Shown here: piece by piece, positions 1 to 8,958 of the stretch
How positions within the stretch are numbered: the stretch's first letter is position 1
Layout: every line of letters begins with the position of its first letter
The notes under the pieces: model-generated
Seen by the model: the letters and a program-made list of their open reading frames with translations, nothing else
Databases searched by the model: none
What the model was told of the DNA's origin: nothing
Position numbers and translations under genes: made by a program
DNA from: Streptomyces sp. NBC_01116
Lineage (GTDB): Bacteria; Actinomycetota; Actinomycetes; Streptomycetales; Streptomycetaceae
Assembly: GCF_041435495.1 (NCBI RefSeq)
Contig: NZ_CP108644.1
Coordinates: 8,231,501 to 8,295,500, forward strand
DNA: 64,000 bases
Direction of reading: 5' to 3'

Positions 1-697
1 GGTCGTCCTCGATGATCGACCGTAGTGTTTCCGTACCCAGCCCATCTCTGAACGGCGCGCGCCCGGTGAGGGCCAGGACCAGCAGTCCGGCCAGCGCGAA
101 GATGTCCGACTCCGGTCCGGCGTGGTGACCACGAGCCTGCTCAGGAGCGAGAAACCGGCCATCGACCGCGTTCACTGTGCGAGATGGATCGGCGGCGGCA
201 AACGCGCGGACGGCAGCGAAAGAGGTAAGCCTGGGCCCGTCGGTGGCGAGCAGTACCTTGTGCGGCTGGAGCGCAGTGTGCACCAGCCCCGCGCCGTGCA
301 GGGCGGCTAGTGCCTCGGCCAGTCCTGCGCCCAACACCCTTACGGAGTCGAACGGAAGGGGACCGGCCGCCCGCACCGCTTCGGCGAGTGAGGCACCAGG
401 GACGTACTGGGATGCCACCCACGGCCGGTCGGCTGTGGGGTCGGCGGCCACTGTCTCCGGCAACCCTGTCCCCCTGACCCGCCCCAGCACGTCCAACTCC
501 TGGGCGAGCCGACGCCGGAATGCCTCATCCCCGGCGAGTTGCAGCGCGATCACCTTCACCGCGACCGCGCGGCCGCTGCGGGCCCGCCCCAGAAAGACCG
601 CTCCCGTGCCCCCTTGCCCCAGCCGTGCTTCCAGCCGGTACGGCCCTGCCTGCCGCGGGTCGTCCGCGCCCAAAGATTGCCCCGTCCCTGAGCTCAT
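1..697 (-). CDS. Ser/Thr protein kinase-like protein, probable pseudokinase (partial)
   Basis: The reading frame is open from the ATG at 697 to the window edge (232 codons), so the C-terminus is missing. An AGGAG ribosome site lies about 10 bases before the ATG. The N-lobe has a glycine-rich loop (GQGGTGAVFLG, about residues 27-37) and a VAVK lysine. The catalytic loop, normally HRDLKPxN, reads HTALQPHKV, so the catalytic Asp is Ala. The DFG position reads TSF, so the metal-binding Asp is also absent. An APEQ motif follows. By family knowledge this is the Pkn/Hanks fold; with both aspartates lost I infer an ATP-binding or signalling pseudokinase. Whether a transmembrane segment and sensor domain follow cannot be seen. 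Confidence 0.8.
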   Translation of the reverse strand, partial: MSSGTGQSLGADDPRQAGPYRLEARLGQGGTGAVFLGRARSGRAVAVKVIALQLAGDEAFRRRLAQELDVLGRVRGTGLPETVAADPTADRPWVASQYVPGASLAEAVRAAGPLPFDSVRVLGAGLAEALAALHGAGLVHTALQPHKVLLATDGPRLTSFAAVRAFAAADPSRTVNAVDGRFLAPEQARGHHAGPESDIFALAGLLVLALTGRAPFRDGLGTETLRSIIEDD

Positions 698-1058
698 GTC
701 TAAGTCTCCTATTCTGCGAACCAGTTGACGTCCCACCATGTGATACCGGATGTCTCCGCGAGGGCGCCCTGTGAACCAACGCCTGGCACGTTACGACCCG
801 TTACTGCCTGTCCAGGGGCCACACCATCGAATAATCATCACCCGCTCGACGGCTTAACGGCGCGCGGTCCGGGAAAATACGCCGGTGACCGGCATTCTCC
901 AGTCCGCTGCGGTGCGTTCGGGGACCTGGATCCGACACCTGCCTGCGGAATGCCGCTGTATGGCCAGCAAAAGCGCCGCCGATCCTTGCGTGGGAGTCGG
1001 CTCGGTCATGTCGTTCCCTTCGGTCGGTCGGTAGCCCGTAGGGCCGACAGCCGGTCGC
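698..1058. other. Intergenic region, no gene seen
   Basis: This stretch lies between the kinase-like start codon and the stop of the small membrane protein. The open frames here are arginine/proline-rich shadows without convincing ribosome sites. It should contain the promoter of the kinase-like gene, but no clear -35/-10 pair is visible. Confidence 0.4.
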
Positions 1059-1283
1059 CTACCACCGGCACGAGGCGATGATCAGGAGCAGGAGAAGTGC
1101 GATGCCGATCAGCGGGAGGCAGCCGCTGGATTGGGGGTTCTTCCGGTTGGTCTCGACGCTGCCGCCCGGAACGAGACGGGGGTGGCGGTCGGCATAGTGG
1201 GCGACCGAGAGGTCCTCGGCCTCGGACTGGGTGGTCCACCGTGTGGAGAAACCACATTCGCCGCACCGGTAGCGGTATGCCAT
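1059..1283 (-). CDS. Small zinc-ribbon-like membrane protein
   Basis: This 74-residue protein starts at an ATG with a strong AAGGAG site 5 bases upstream. The N-terminus has a CGEC pair (residues 7-10) inside a YRCGECGF motif, followed by a His-containing segment (VAHYADRH) that resembles half of a zinc ribbon. The C-terminus is a hydrophobic segment (PLIGIALLLLLIIAS) that should span the membrane. No enzymatic function is assigned. The good ribosome site and ordered composition argue that it is real despite its size. Confidence 0.7.
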   Translation of the reverse strand: MAYRYRCGECGFSTRWTTQSEAEDLSVAHYADRHPRLVPGGSVETNRKNPQSSGCLPLIGIALLLLLIIASCRW

Positions 1284-1481
1284 GTCGGCTCCTTGACGTG
1301 ACGTGACGGGAAGGATGGGCGGGTGGTGTCACACCGGCCTCGGTGTGGACGGATACGGGCTGGAGGGCCGGCCGACGGGGTCAGTGATGAAAGACCGGCC
1401 CCGCGCGGCCATGGAGGGCGGCGCCCGCTCGTCGGAGGAGCGGCCAGGGCCTGGCCGGCGGACACAGCGAGCCGTGGGAAG

Positions 1482-1512
1482 GGGTGGGGAACGGCCGAAC
1501 CGTTCCCCACCC
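1482..1512 (-). terminator. Hairpin terminator after the serine hydrolase gene
   Basis: A perfect 13-bp inverted repeat (GGGTGGGGAACGG / CCGTTCCCCACCC) has a 5-base loop and sits 31 bases past the stop codon of the minus-strand hydrolase. A second short palindrome lies at 1441-1457. No T-run follows, which is usual for Streptomyces terminators. Confidence 0.7.
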
Positions 1513-1542
1513 GGTGCCGCTCCGCACGGAGCGGGCGCGCGG

Positions 1543-2700
1543 TCAGGAGCGCTGCGCCGTGTCCTCGCACAGAGCCGTGTCCAGGAGTTCGCGCAGCTGG
1601 CCGACCGGTGGGTTGACCTGGAACAGCGCGTTGGTCACGACGGATGCGTGCCGGCCGTTCTCGGCGACCAGGGTCTTCGACGTGTAGCCAGGCACCCCGC
1701 CGCTGTGGCCCCAGGCCACGATGCCGCAGGACAGCTCGTTCCTGTGGATGCCGAGGCCGGCGCTGACACCGGGTTCGGCCTCCCGCACCTTCTGCATCTC
1801 GGCCAGGCCCGCGGCCGAGACGACCTTGCCCGCGACCAGTGCCTGGTAGAAGGCGGTGACGTCCTTCAGTGTCGAGATCATCGCTCCCGCGCTGCTGAAG
1901 AGGGACGGGTCGTAGGTGAGGGCGGGCGTCCAGAAGTAGAAGCTCCCGACGCGCAACCCGTGATAGCCGTTGACGGCCGGGGTCGGCAGGGCGCGGTCGC
2001 CGGGGGCGGGGAAGACGGTTCGGCTCAGGCCCAGCGGTTCGATGACGCGCTTGGTGACGGTCTCGTGCACCGGCTGCCCCGTCACCTTCTCGACCAGCAT
2101 GCCGAGGATCAGATAGTTGGTGTTGGAGTAGGTGAAGCCGGCCCCGGGTGCGGAGACCGGTGCGAAGCTCAGCCCCTTGCGCACCAACTCGGCCAGTGCG
2201 TATGTGCCGTCCGGGTTGGATACGGGCTTGTCGATGACCACCTGCGGGTTGAACGCGGCGAGGCCGCCGGTGTGCTGCAGCAGATGGCGCACGGTGATCC
2301 GGGTGCCGTCGTAGCCGTTGCCGGTGACCACACCGGGCAGGTAGTCCGCGATGGGCGTATCCAGCGAGACCTTGCCCTCGTCGACCAGTTGCAGCAGGAC
2401 CACCGCGGTGAAGGTCTTGGTCTGGCTGCCGATGCGGAAGTGCTCGTCCGGCCGGATGGGTCGGACGCTGTTGATGGTCCCCGTGCCCGCCGACAGGGTC
2501 CAGGACTGACCGGGGCCCCCGGCGTGGATCGCGGCGCCCGGGCCTGCGCTTGCCTGGAACGCCTTGAGCGCCGCGAGGGTTGCGGTGTGATCGTCCTCGG
2601 CAGTCCCGGCGTGCGCCGCCGGGGCCGCCAGCGTCAGCATCGTCGCGCACACGGCGCCGACCACGAGGGAGAGTTTCGTGCTGTTCCGTTTGATCACCAT
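1543..2700 (-). CDS. Secreted serine hydrolase, beta-lactamase / D-Ala-D-Ala carboxypeptidase family
   Basis: This 385-residue protein belongs to the serine beta-lactamase/S12 fold (Streptomyces R61 DD-peptidase relatives). The N-terminus is a classical signal peptide (basic start, hydrophobic core, AHA cleavage-like site near residue 31). Family motifs are visible: SxxK as SQTK (Ser 92, Lys 95), YxN as YSN (Tyr 191, Asn 193), and HSGG near the C-terminus where the KTG-like motif lies. The likely role is cleavage of D-Ala-D-Ala peptides or small esters outside the cell. I chose the ATG at 2700 because AAGGAG lies 9 bases upstream; an in-frame start at 2727 would put extra residues before the signal peptide. 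The esterase gene ends 34 bases upstream, so the two probably form an operon. Confidence 0.9.
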   Translation of the reverse strand: MVIKRNSTKLSLVVGAVCATMLTLAAPAAHAGTAEDDHTATLAALKAFQASAGPGAAIHAGGPGQSWTLSAGTGTINSVRPIRPDEHFRIGSQTKTFTAVVLLQLVDEGKVSLDTPIADYLPGVVTGNGYDGTRITVRHLLQHTGGLAAFNPQVVIDKPVSNPDGTYALAELVRKGLSFAPVSAPGAGFTYSNTNYLILGMLVEKVTGQPVHETVTKRVIEPLGLSRTVFPAPGDRALPTPAVNGYHGLRVGSFYFWTPALTYDPSLFSSAGAMISTLKDVTAFYQALVAGKVVSAAGLAEMQKVREAEPGVSAGLGIHRNELSCGIVAWGHSGGVPGYTSKTLVAENGRHASVVTNALFQVNPPVGQLRELLDTALCEDTAQRS

Positions 2701-2734
2701 GGTGTCCACTCCTTGGAGAAAGGTCACTGCGATG

Positions 2735-3826
2735 TCAGTTCGTTGCCGCTGTTGCGAAGGCGGCTTCCAGACGTGGGACGTAGTCCGCGAACGCGGGGGC
2801 CCAGCAGCCGTAGTTGTGGCCGCCGTCGCACGTGGGGGAGAGCGATGCCCCGTTGCCGTAGTCGACGAGTCTGCCGGGGATGCCGAGGCGGTCCAGACGG
2901 GCCTTCACGGTAGCGGCAGCAGTCGCGGTGCGGGCGTCGATCAGGCCCCGGTCACCGGTGTAGAGCGTGACCTCGGTGTCGTGGAGCTTGGAGAGGTTGG
3001 CCGGAGCGGCGGGATCGTAGGCGTTCCAGAGGCGGTCGGCGCCCAGAATCGGGTACGGCGAGCCGAAGACCGCGTCGCTGTCGACGTACGGGCCGTAGCC
3101 GGTGCACGCGCCGGTGCCGGACGAGCTGGAGGAACTGCTCACCGCGCACCAGGCACCCGTGAGGTTGAGCTCTGTGGCCAGGACCGCCGCGCGGACCTCG
3201 GCCATGGCGAAGTCGATCCCTCCGGACAGCGAAGCCGCGTGGCCGAACAGATCGGGCCGGGCCTGGGCGTAGTGGAGGGCGCCGGAGCCCCCCATGGACA
3301 GACCCACCACTGCGCGGTGCGCGCGGTCGCGAACGGTGCGCAGGTTGGCGTCGATGTAGGGGATGACCTGCTCCAGGTGGAAGGTCTCCCACTTGGCCGC
3401 TCCCACCGCGGTGTGCTGCATCAGCCAGTCGGTGTACCAGCCCTTGAGGCCTCCGTCGGGGACGACGGTGATCATCTCGTCGGAGCGCAGGGCGGGGGCG
3501 GCCACCGCGTCGTTCACGTTGCCGCCGCCTCCGTGCAGGAAGTACGTGACGGGCCACCGCCTGTCCGGGTCGGCGGAATATCCGCGGGGGAGGAAGACGC
3601 GGATCTTATGAGGGCCGGACACCTGAGGGGTGGTCACGGTGATCGTGAAGTCGGTGCTGGAGTGCACCTCGGTCGCATCGGCGACCTCTGTCAGGCCGAA
3701 GCCGTCGGTGAAGTCGGGAACGGCGGGGGCGTCCGCCCGGGCGACGGGGCCGATGAGAGCGATCGGTACCAGGGCCGCGAGCAGTACGCCGATGGTGCGA
3801 AGGCCGCGGGGCGTCAGAGATCTCAA
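2735..3826 (-). CDS. Secreted esterase-family alpha/beta hydrolase
   Basis: This protein has the esterase D / antigen 85 type alpha/beta-hydrolase fold. The nucleophile elbow is GLSMGG, an HGGGG oxyanion-type motif comes earlier, and a GGHNYGCW segment near the C-terminus could supply the catalytic His. A twin-basic, hydrophobic signal peptide ending in ARA predicts export. The TTG at 3826 is preferred (363 residues): a GGAG site lies about 8 bases upstream and it places the signal peptide at the N-terminus. An ATG at 3922 would add 32 residues with no ribosome site. A seven-residue serine run lies in the middle. It is co-directional with the following hydrolase gene, so both may be secreted together. 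The substrate is not predictable. Confidence 0.85.
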   Translation of the reverse strand: MRSLTPRGLRTIGVLLAALVPIALIGPVARADAPAVPDFTDGFGLTEVADATEVHSSTDFTITVTTPQVSGPHKIRVFLPRGYSADPDRRWPVTYFLHGGGGNVNDAVAAPALRSDEMITVVPDGGLKGWYTDWLMQHTAVGAAKWETFHLEQVIPYIDANLRTVRDRAHRAVVGLSMGGSGALHYAQARPDLFGHAASLSGGIDFAMAEVRAAVLATELNLTGAWCAVSSSSSSSGTGACTGYGPYVDSDAVFGSPYPILGADRLWNAYDPAAPANLSKLHDTEVTLYTGDRGLIDARTATAAATVKARLDRLGIPGRLVDYGNGASLSPTCDGGHNYGCWAPAFADYVPRLEAAFATAATN

Positions 3827-3987
3827 CCTGGCGTCTCCTCTGTGTGATGGGACCGGCGATGCCGCCGGCTCCACAACGGTGGCGTTCGCGCAGCTCAGGG
3901 AACAGGCCAGGAGACCGGCCATGTGTGGCCGGTCGTCACGCTACGCTCTAGCTGGTCCTAGGTACCCGTGCGAGCTCGGAGCCCTGA

Positions 3988-6375
3988 TTGACGGACGAAC
4001 AAGGCGCGCTCCTACGCCGATTACGCAAGCGCGCCCGCCTCACGCAAGAGCAGCTGGCGGAGCGGTCCACGGTGAGTGTGCGCACTATTCGCAGGCTGGA
4101 GACGGGCAGATCCACCGACCACCGGCTGAGGACACTGCACCTGCTGGCGGACGCCCTTGAGGTCGGGACGGAGGAGCGGCGGCAGCTCACGGACACCCTG
4201 GACAGGGCACAGGAGGCAACGGCCGTCGATCCGCCGGAACCGGAACCGGCACCGACCGCGCCTGCCGGTCCGCCGGCCGGTGGGCTCGACGACGCCGCCG
4301 CCTCGCTGGCCCGCGAGGTCAGGCGTCGCTGGCAACGTGAGGAGGGGCACCGCCGCGTCCACGATCCCTTTCCGCTCCCCGTGCGATGGCAGCCGGTTCC
4401 GGCTGAGCTGATGGATCGCCCGGAGAACATCCAGCGCCTGCAACCCGGAGCCACGCCCCATGACCTGCATCTGAGTGGCGACCTGCGGAGCGTGGTCGAG
4501 ACCTACCGGAGCATCGCCTCCAGGAGGCTGGTGATACTCGGCCGGGCCGGCTCCGGAAAGTCGGTGCTGGCCATCAAGTTCGCCCTCGACCTCCTCGCGG
4601 CTCCCGCCGCCCCGGATCGGGTACCGGTGATCTTCAGCATCGGGGCGTGGGACCCGGCCACCACCACGTTGCGGGACCTCCTGGTCGGCCTGCTCCTACG
4701 GGATCATCCGCACCTGGCCCGCCGGATGCCCAGTGGCTCGACGCTCGCCGCCGCGCTGGTCGACGCCGACCTGATACTGCCCGTACTGGACGGGTTCGAC
4801 GAGATCGCGGAAGCCCTGCGTGCAACGGCGCTCGAAGCGCTCAACGCCACTTCTCTTCCGCTGGTCCTGACCAGCCGCCGGGACGAGTACGCCCGTGCGG
4901 TCCGCGCGGTGCACGCACCGCTGGTGTGGGCCGCCGGCATCGAACTCACCGACCTCACCATCGAGGACCTGACCGCGTATCTCCCCCGGACAGACCGGCT
5001 CGTCGCTCACGGTGGCGAGGGCGGTGGGGCGGGCGTGTGGGAGGCCGTCCTGAAGCGGCTGCGGGTCCATGACACGCCGGCGAGCACCCAGCTCGCCAAG
5101 GTGTTGCGCACCCCTTTGATGGTCATTCTGGCGCGGACGATGTACAGCGAAGCACCCGGGAAGAATCCGGAGGAACTGCTCAGCACCGCACGCTTTCCCA
5201 CTGCTGGCCACCTTGAAGAACACCTGCTGGCGGGCTTCGTACCCACGGTCTACCGGCACCGCGCTCTTGAACGGTTCGACGCCGACCGCAGGCAGCGGAA
5301 CCGGGACCCGGATCAGGCCCAGCGCTGGCTCGGCTATCTGGCGCACACTCTGAGCCAGGGCGCGCACGACCAACAGGACCTCGCATGGTGGCGGCTCAGT
5401 CAGGACCTGCGGGTTTCCACACGCATCCTGCACACCGTGCTGGTCTCCACGCTGTGCATGGCCCTGGCCACCTGGCTCGTGCAGCTGCTTGTCACCGCCT
5501 CCGGGCTCGTCGAGCCGACAGGGCTGGGACCGTCCGTGTCGTACGGACTGCTGGTCGGGGTGTGCTCCGGCGCCGCTTTCGGCGTCACGTACGCGGTACT
5601 GGCCGTGTCCGGCCGAACCACCGCCGTTCCGTCCCGGGTGCGGCTCAGAATGTCCGCCGCGGACCACCGGACCGAGCGGAGACCCGTCCGCACCTTCTTC
5701 ACCCGTTTCGGCTTCATGCTGCTGGGGGGCTCTGTGCTGGGAGTCGGGTACAGCTGGGCGGTCGCCCTGGTGAGTGTGCTGGGGACCGAGTTCACGCTGA
5801 CGCACACACAGCTGTTGAAGATCGTGCTCATCAACACCCTGCTCTACGGGCTGATCATCGGCCTGACGGCCGGGCTGGTCTTCGGACTCCTGGCAGTGTT
5901 CGAAGCACCCATGGACATCACCGCCGCGGCCACGCCGATCCGGCTGCTGTCCGTCGACCGTACGGCGGCGGGCCGACAGCTCCTCGTGCTCGTTCCGGCA
6001 CTCGGTCTCGGGGTTGTCCTGTGCGGGTACGCCGTGGTCCACCTGTTCCAAGGGCTGCTGGGAACACTGCTCTGGCCGCTGCATGGAGCTGCTCTCCTCG
6101 GGGCGACCGGAGGACTGGGCGGGGCAACGGCCTATGTGCTCGTGTTCACCGCATGGGGACAGTGGCTGACATCATCCCGGGTCTGGCTGCCGATGACGCG
6201 CAGACTGCCCTGGGACACGGCCGCCTTCCTGGAGGACGCCTACCAACGGGGCGTGCTGCGCCAAGCCGGTGCCGTCTATCAGTTCCGCCACGTCCGGCTG
6301 CAGCAACACCTCGCCCGGTCCTACCGCGATCGGCACACCGACCGCACACCAGAGGACACGGAGCAAGCCCGCTGA
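3988..6375 (+). CDS. HTH (XRE) - NACHT NTPase with six transmembrane segments
   Basis: This 795-residue protein has an N-terminal XRE-type helix-turn-helix (about 5-60) and an acidic, proline-rich linker. A NACHT-type P-loop NTPase follows: Walker A GRAGSGKS at 185-192, Walker B LILPVLDGFDE at about 262-272. About six hydrophobic helices lie between residues 475 and 725. It ends in a segment with a QFRH motif. The start is TTG with GGAG 6 bases before it. Codon 12 is TTA, a codon rare in Streptomyces and read only by the bldA tRNA. NACHT proteins are STAND switches and some bacterial members act in phage defence; here the DNA-binding head plus membrane tail suggests a membrane-tethered signalling ATPase. 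It is divergent from the hydrolase pair. The function is inferred from architecture only. Confidence 0.85.
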   Translation: MTDEQGALLRRLRKRARLTQEQLAERSTVSVRTIRRLETGRSTDHRLRTLHLLADALEVGTEERRQLTDTLDRAQEATAVDPPEPEPAPTAPAGPPAGGLDDAAASLAREVRRRWQREEGHRRVHDPFPLPVRWQPVPAELMDRPENIQRLQPGATPHDLHLSGDLRSVVETYRSIASRRLVILGRAGSGKSVLAIKFALDLLAAPAAPDRVPVIFSIGAWDPATTTLRDLLVGLLLRDHPHLARRMPSGSTLAAALVDADLILPVLDGFDEIAEALRATALEALNATSLPLVLTSRRDEYARAVRAVHAPLVWAAGIELTDLTIEDLTAYLPRTDRLVAHGGEGGGAGVWEAVLKRLRVHDTPASTQLAKVLRTPLMVILARTMYSEAPGKNPEELLSTARFPTAGHLEEHLLAGFVPTVYRHRALERFDADRRQRNRDPDQAQRWLGYLAHTLSQGAHDQQDLAWWRLSQDLRVSTRILHTVLVSTLCMALATWLVQLLVTASGLVEPTGLGPSVSYGLLVGVCSGAAFGVTYAVLAVSGRTTAVPSRVRLRMSAADHRTERRPVRTFFTRFGFMLLGGSVLGVGYSWAVALVSVLGTEFTLTHTQLLKIVLINTLLYGLIIGLTAGLVFGLLAVFEAPMDITAAATPIRLLSVDRTAAGRQLLVLVPALGLGVVLCGYAVVHLFQGLLGTLLWPLHGAALLGATGGLGGATAYVLVFTAWGQWLTSSRVWLPMTRRLPWDTAAFLEDAYQRGVLRQAGAVYQFRHVRLQQHLARSYRDRHTDRTPEDTEQAR

Positions 6376-7312
6376 CAGGGCATCGAAACGCTCGTTGAGA
6401 GGAAGAGCGGGGGCGCGTGCGGTGTGATCGACGGCAGATCCAGACAGCGGTTCCCGGCAGAGCGGAGCCCAGGATCCACTCGTCTTGCCGCTGGAGGCCA
6501 TCGAGCTGGACGCTTTTCGCCTCCGTCACGAGCCATCACTCCTTCTGGTGCGGGGATGACCGGATGGGCCATGCGCAGGAGTGCCCGCACAGTCGCGGAG
6601 GTCTCCATCGCGTGACCCATTCCGCACGCGGCTGAGCAAGTCCGTCCCTTCTCTACCCCGGTCGCGCTGTAGATCCGTTGCAACGGCTCCTCGACGGAAC
6701 GCTTCGCGCCGGGTCCGCCGCTGATTTCCTGTCAACCAGCTGGGCTCCGATGAGGGTGGTACAGCGGTGTGGACCTCCCGCTCGGCGAGCGTCGTGTCAC
6801 GTTCGCCTCCAGGGCGAGCCCCGGCGGTGCACAGCTCGACGGAACTCGACGGAACACTTCCCGCGTGCCGAAGGCCGCAGGGCCGGCCCCGTACGCCGGA
6901 TTCTCGGAGTACCGCCGTCGAGGTGGCGCCCGCAGGACGTCAAAGGGGCGCGCGGAGACCCGCAGAAACGCGGCCGCGAGGCTGGAATCCGGCGTTGCCG
7001 GATCCGGTCCGGAGTCGGCGTGACCTCTGACGCGCTCCGTGGTTCGTCTCTTTTTCGAACCAATCTGCGCCCGCTCTCGCCTCCCATCAGGTCAAACAGT
7101 CGCGACGCCCTCCGGTGATCATCTGATGGGCCGTCACAATCCTCCGCAAGCACGAGAGTTGAAGACTCAGCTGCCTGTTGTCTCATATTTCCTTCACACT
7201 TTCTTGAGCGTGAAAAGTGATCAGCGACCCTAGGTTGAGCCTGACTCCGGCGCGCAGATCGGCCGATCTCGCGCGGGAGATGACGTGTATTCGCGAGAGA
7301 AGGGAAGAGCAG
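6376..7312. other. Long intergenic region before the RiPP operon
   Basis: About 940 bases lack a convincing gene. Open frames on both strands are arginine-rich and lack ribosome sites. The last 150 bases are relatively A/T-rich and probably contain the promoter of the RiPP operon. I could not define a -35/-10 pair with acceptable spacing. Confidence 0.4.
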
Positions 7313-7543
7313 ATGCTTGATACCGATCCCACGCCAGGAGGAGCGGTCGACCTCGTCGTCGGCGATGCCGATGAGTCCTGGGAGGACCTCGTACGCGATC
7401 TGATCGCGGGCCCGGCGGACCCCTCGCGCATCCTCACGGACTGCGGTGGTAACGGCTGTAACTGTGCCGGCTGTGTCGGCTGCGGCCTGAACTGCATGAG
7501 CGGCGGCTGGAAGTGCGCCACGTGTGGCAGCGCGTGCTGCTAG
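7313..7543 (+). CDS. Cysteine-rich RiPP precursor peptide (azol(in)e type)
   Basis: This is a 76-residue peptide with an acidic leader (residues 1-43, including ESWEDLVRDLIAG, typical of a recognition helix) and a Gly/Cys-rich core. The core has ten cysteines at 44, 49, 51, 54, 57, 61, 68, 71, 75 and 76, two serines (63, 73) and one threonine (70), and ends in Cys-Cys. The ATG at 7313 follows an AAGGGA site; a longer in-frame reading upstream lacks one. The YcaO gene follows about 130 bases later, so by analogy to TOMM/LAP systems (microcin B17, streptolysin S) the cysteines are likely cyclised to thiazolines and oxidised to thiazoles. No GG cleavage site is obvious; the leader/core boundary near Thr42-Asp43 is a guess. 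Confidence 0.85.
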   Translation: MLDTDPTPGGAVDLVVGDADESWEDLVRDLIAGPADPSRILTDCGGNGCNCAGCVGCGLNCMSGGWKCATCGSACC

Positions 7544-7674
7544 TGCCGTCCCCGGCCGACCCCGCCGGTCGAGGCGGTAGGTAGCGACTCGGCCCGCCGG
7601 CGGTGGTACCCGTCGGCGGGTGCCACCCGGACAAGGAACCACGGTGTTCCTTGCCTGACCTGAATGACGTGAAC

Positions 7675-8958
7675 ATGAAACAGCTTGATCCGCTTCTCTC
7701 GCGCTACGGCGTCGTCGGGGACGCCTTCGACCTCTCCCCGTCCCGCTATCGAGGTCTGCCGGAGCTGAGCTCCTACGGGGTCGATCTCGGCAGCGGCTTC
7801 CCGGGCTTCGAGGCACGCCCGGACGACCGGGTCGTGGCCGGAGGGCATGCGCTGGGAGACAAGGACAGGGCACGCCTGCTCGCCATCGCCGAGGGATGCG
7901 AGCGCTACTCGGGGGCGCAGTTCGGCACGGAGGGCGTAGTGACCGCCGCCGCGCACGATCTCGATGGCAGGGTGCTCGACTGGTCGCGGGTTCCGCGTCT
8001 GTCCGACGCGGAGTACGCGCATCCGCGGTGCCCGCTCGTCCCCTTCGATCCGGCCGCGCCGATCAGGTGGGTGCGGGGGGTGGATCTCCGGGACGGAGAC
8101 CCCACCTGGCTGCCGCTCTCCATGGCGGCCTACCGGTCGGGGCGCCGTCTCCCGGCCGAGCGCTTCGTGGCGAGCATCTCGACGGGCTGCGCCGTGCACA
8201 CCGATCCCGCGAGTGCTGTCTTCGGCGGCCTGAGCGAGGTCGTCGAGCGGGACATGATCGCCGTTCTGTGGCTACAGAAGCTGCCGCTGCCGCACATTCC
8301 TTTCGACGTGCTGGACGAGCGGGAACTCACCGTGGTCGAGTGGGCGCACGATCGCTTCCTCGACACCGTGCTGCTGGATGCCACCAGTGACATCGGTGTA
8401 CCCACGGTGTACTGCATGCAGACCGCACCGCATGACCAGACGATACGCACCATGGTCGGGTGCGGTACCGGGCTCACCATTCAGGATGCCGCGTACAAGG
8501 CGTTGCTGGAAGTCACCTGCTTCCGTGATTCGCTGCATGTGGAGTGGGAGGAGCCCGAGTCCTTCGCCGACTACACCGATATCTCGGACGGCGCGAAGTA
8601 CACGGGCAAGCCGGAGAACGCCCCGCACTTCGCATTCCTCACCGATGACCACCCCGACCGGCCCTCGTTCCAGGATCGCGGCCGTTACGCCGCCGATGCC
8701 ACTGAGGGGCTGACCCGCGCTGTCCGGAGGTTCGCCGAGCTGGACATGGCGGTGATCGCCGTGGACCGGACGACGACGGAACTCGCCTCGGTCGGACTGC
8801 ACTCGGCGACCGTGGTCATCCCGGACCTCCAGCCCATGTCCCTCGTGCCGCTCGCCCAGTATCACGCACATCCCCGGCTCTACTCCGCCCCCGCGGCGAT
8901 GGGATATCGCGTACTGCCTGTCGAGGAGTTGAACCCGTGTCCGCAGCCGTTCGCCTGA
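7675..8958 (+). CDS. YcaO-domain cyclodehydratase (azoline formation)
   Basis: This protein of about 427 residues is the YcaO (D-protein) component. In this family it uses ATP to activate backbone amides so that Cys/Ser/Thr side chains form azolines. YcaO hallmarks are visible: an EGCERYSGAQFG segment, STGCAVH, an ALLEVTCF helix, and a C-terminal PCPQP, which fits the PxPxP tail typical of azoline-forming YcaO proteins. I chose the ATG at 7675, close to the conserved LDPLLSRYG start. A GTG at 7603 and a TTG at 7651 are in frame, none has a strong ribosome site, and the start is uncertain. The downstream GTG overlaps this gene by 22 bases, implying translational coupling with its E1-like partner. 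Confidence 0.9.
   Translation: MKQLDPLLSRYGVVGDAFDLSPSRYRGLPELSSYGVDLGSGFPGFEARPDDRVVAGGHALGDKDRARLLAIAEGCERYSGAQFGTEGVVTAAAHDLDGRVLDWSRVPRLSDAEYAHPRCPLVPFDPAAPIRWVRGVDLRDGDPTWLPLSMAAYRSGRRLPAERFVASISTGCAVHTDPASAVFGGLSEVVERDMIAVLWLQKLPLPHIPFDVLDERELTVVEWAHDRFLDTVLLDATSDIGVPTVYCMQTAPHDQTIRTMVGCGTGLTIQDAAYKALLEVTCFRDSLHVEWEEPESFADYTDISDGAKYTGKPENAPHFAFLTDDHPDRPSFQDRGRYAADATEGLTRAVRRFAELDMAVIAVDRTTTELASVGLHSATVVIPDLQPMSLVPLAQYHAHPRLYSAPAAMGYRVLPVEELNPCPQPFA

Noticed and set aside
1303..2913. Long plus-strand open frame (536 codons) opposite the serine hydrolase
   Set aside because: It is the complement shadow of a gene with signal peptide, catalytic motifs and ribosome site on the minus strand; its composition is low-complexity and no motif is visible.
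4696..6084. 462-codon minus-strand frame opposite the NACHT gene
   Set aside because: Rich in Gln, Gly and Arg as expected for an antisense reading of high-GC coding DNA; no start signal and no domain.
6376..7312. Possible small genes before the RiPP precursor
   Set aside because: Several short frames exist on both strands but none has a ribosome site together with a sensible composition.
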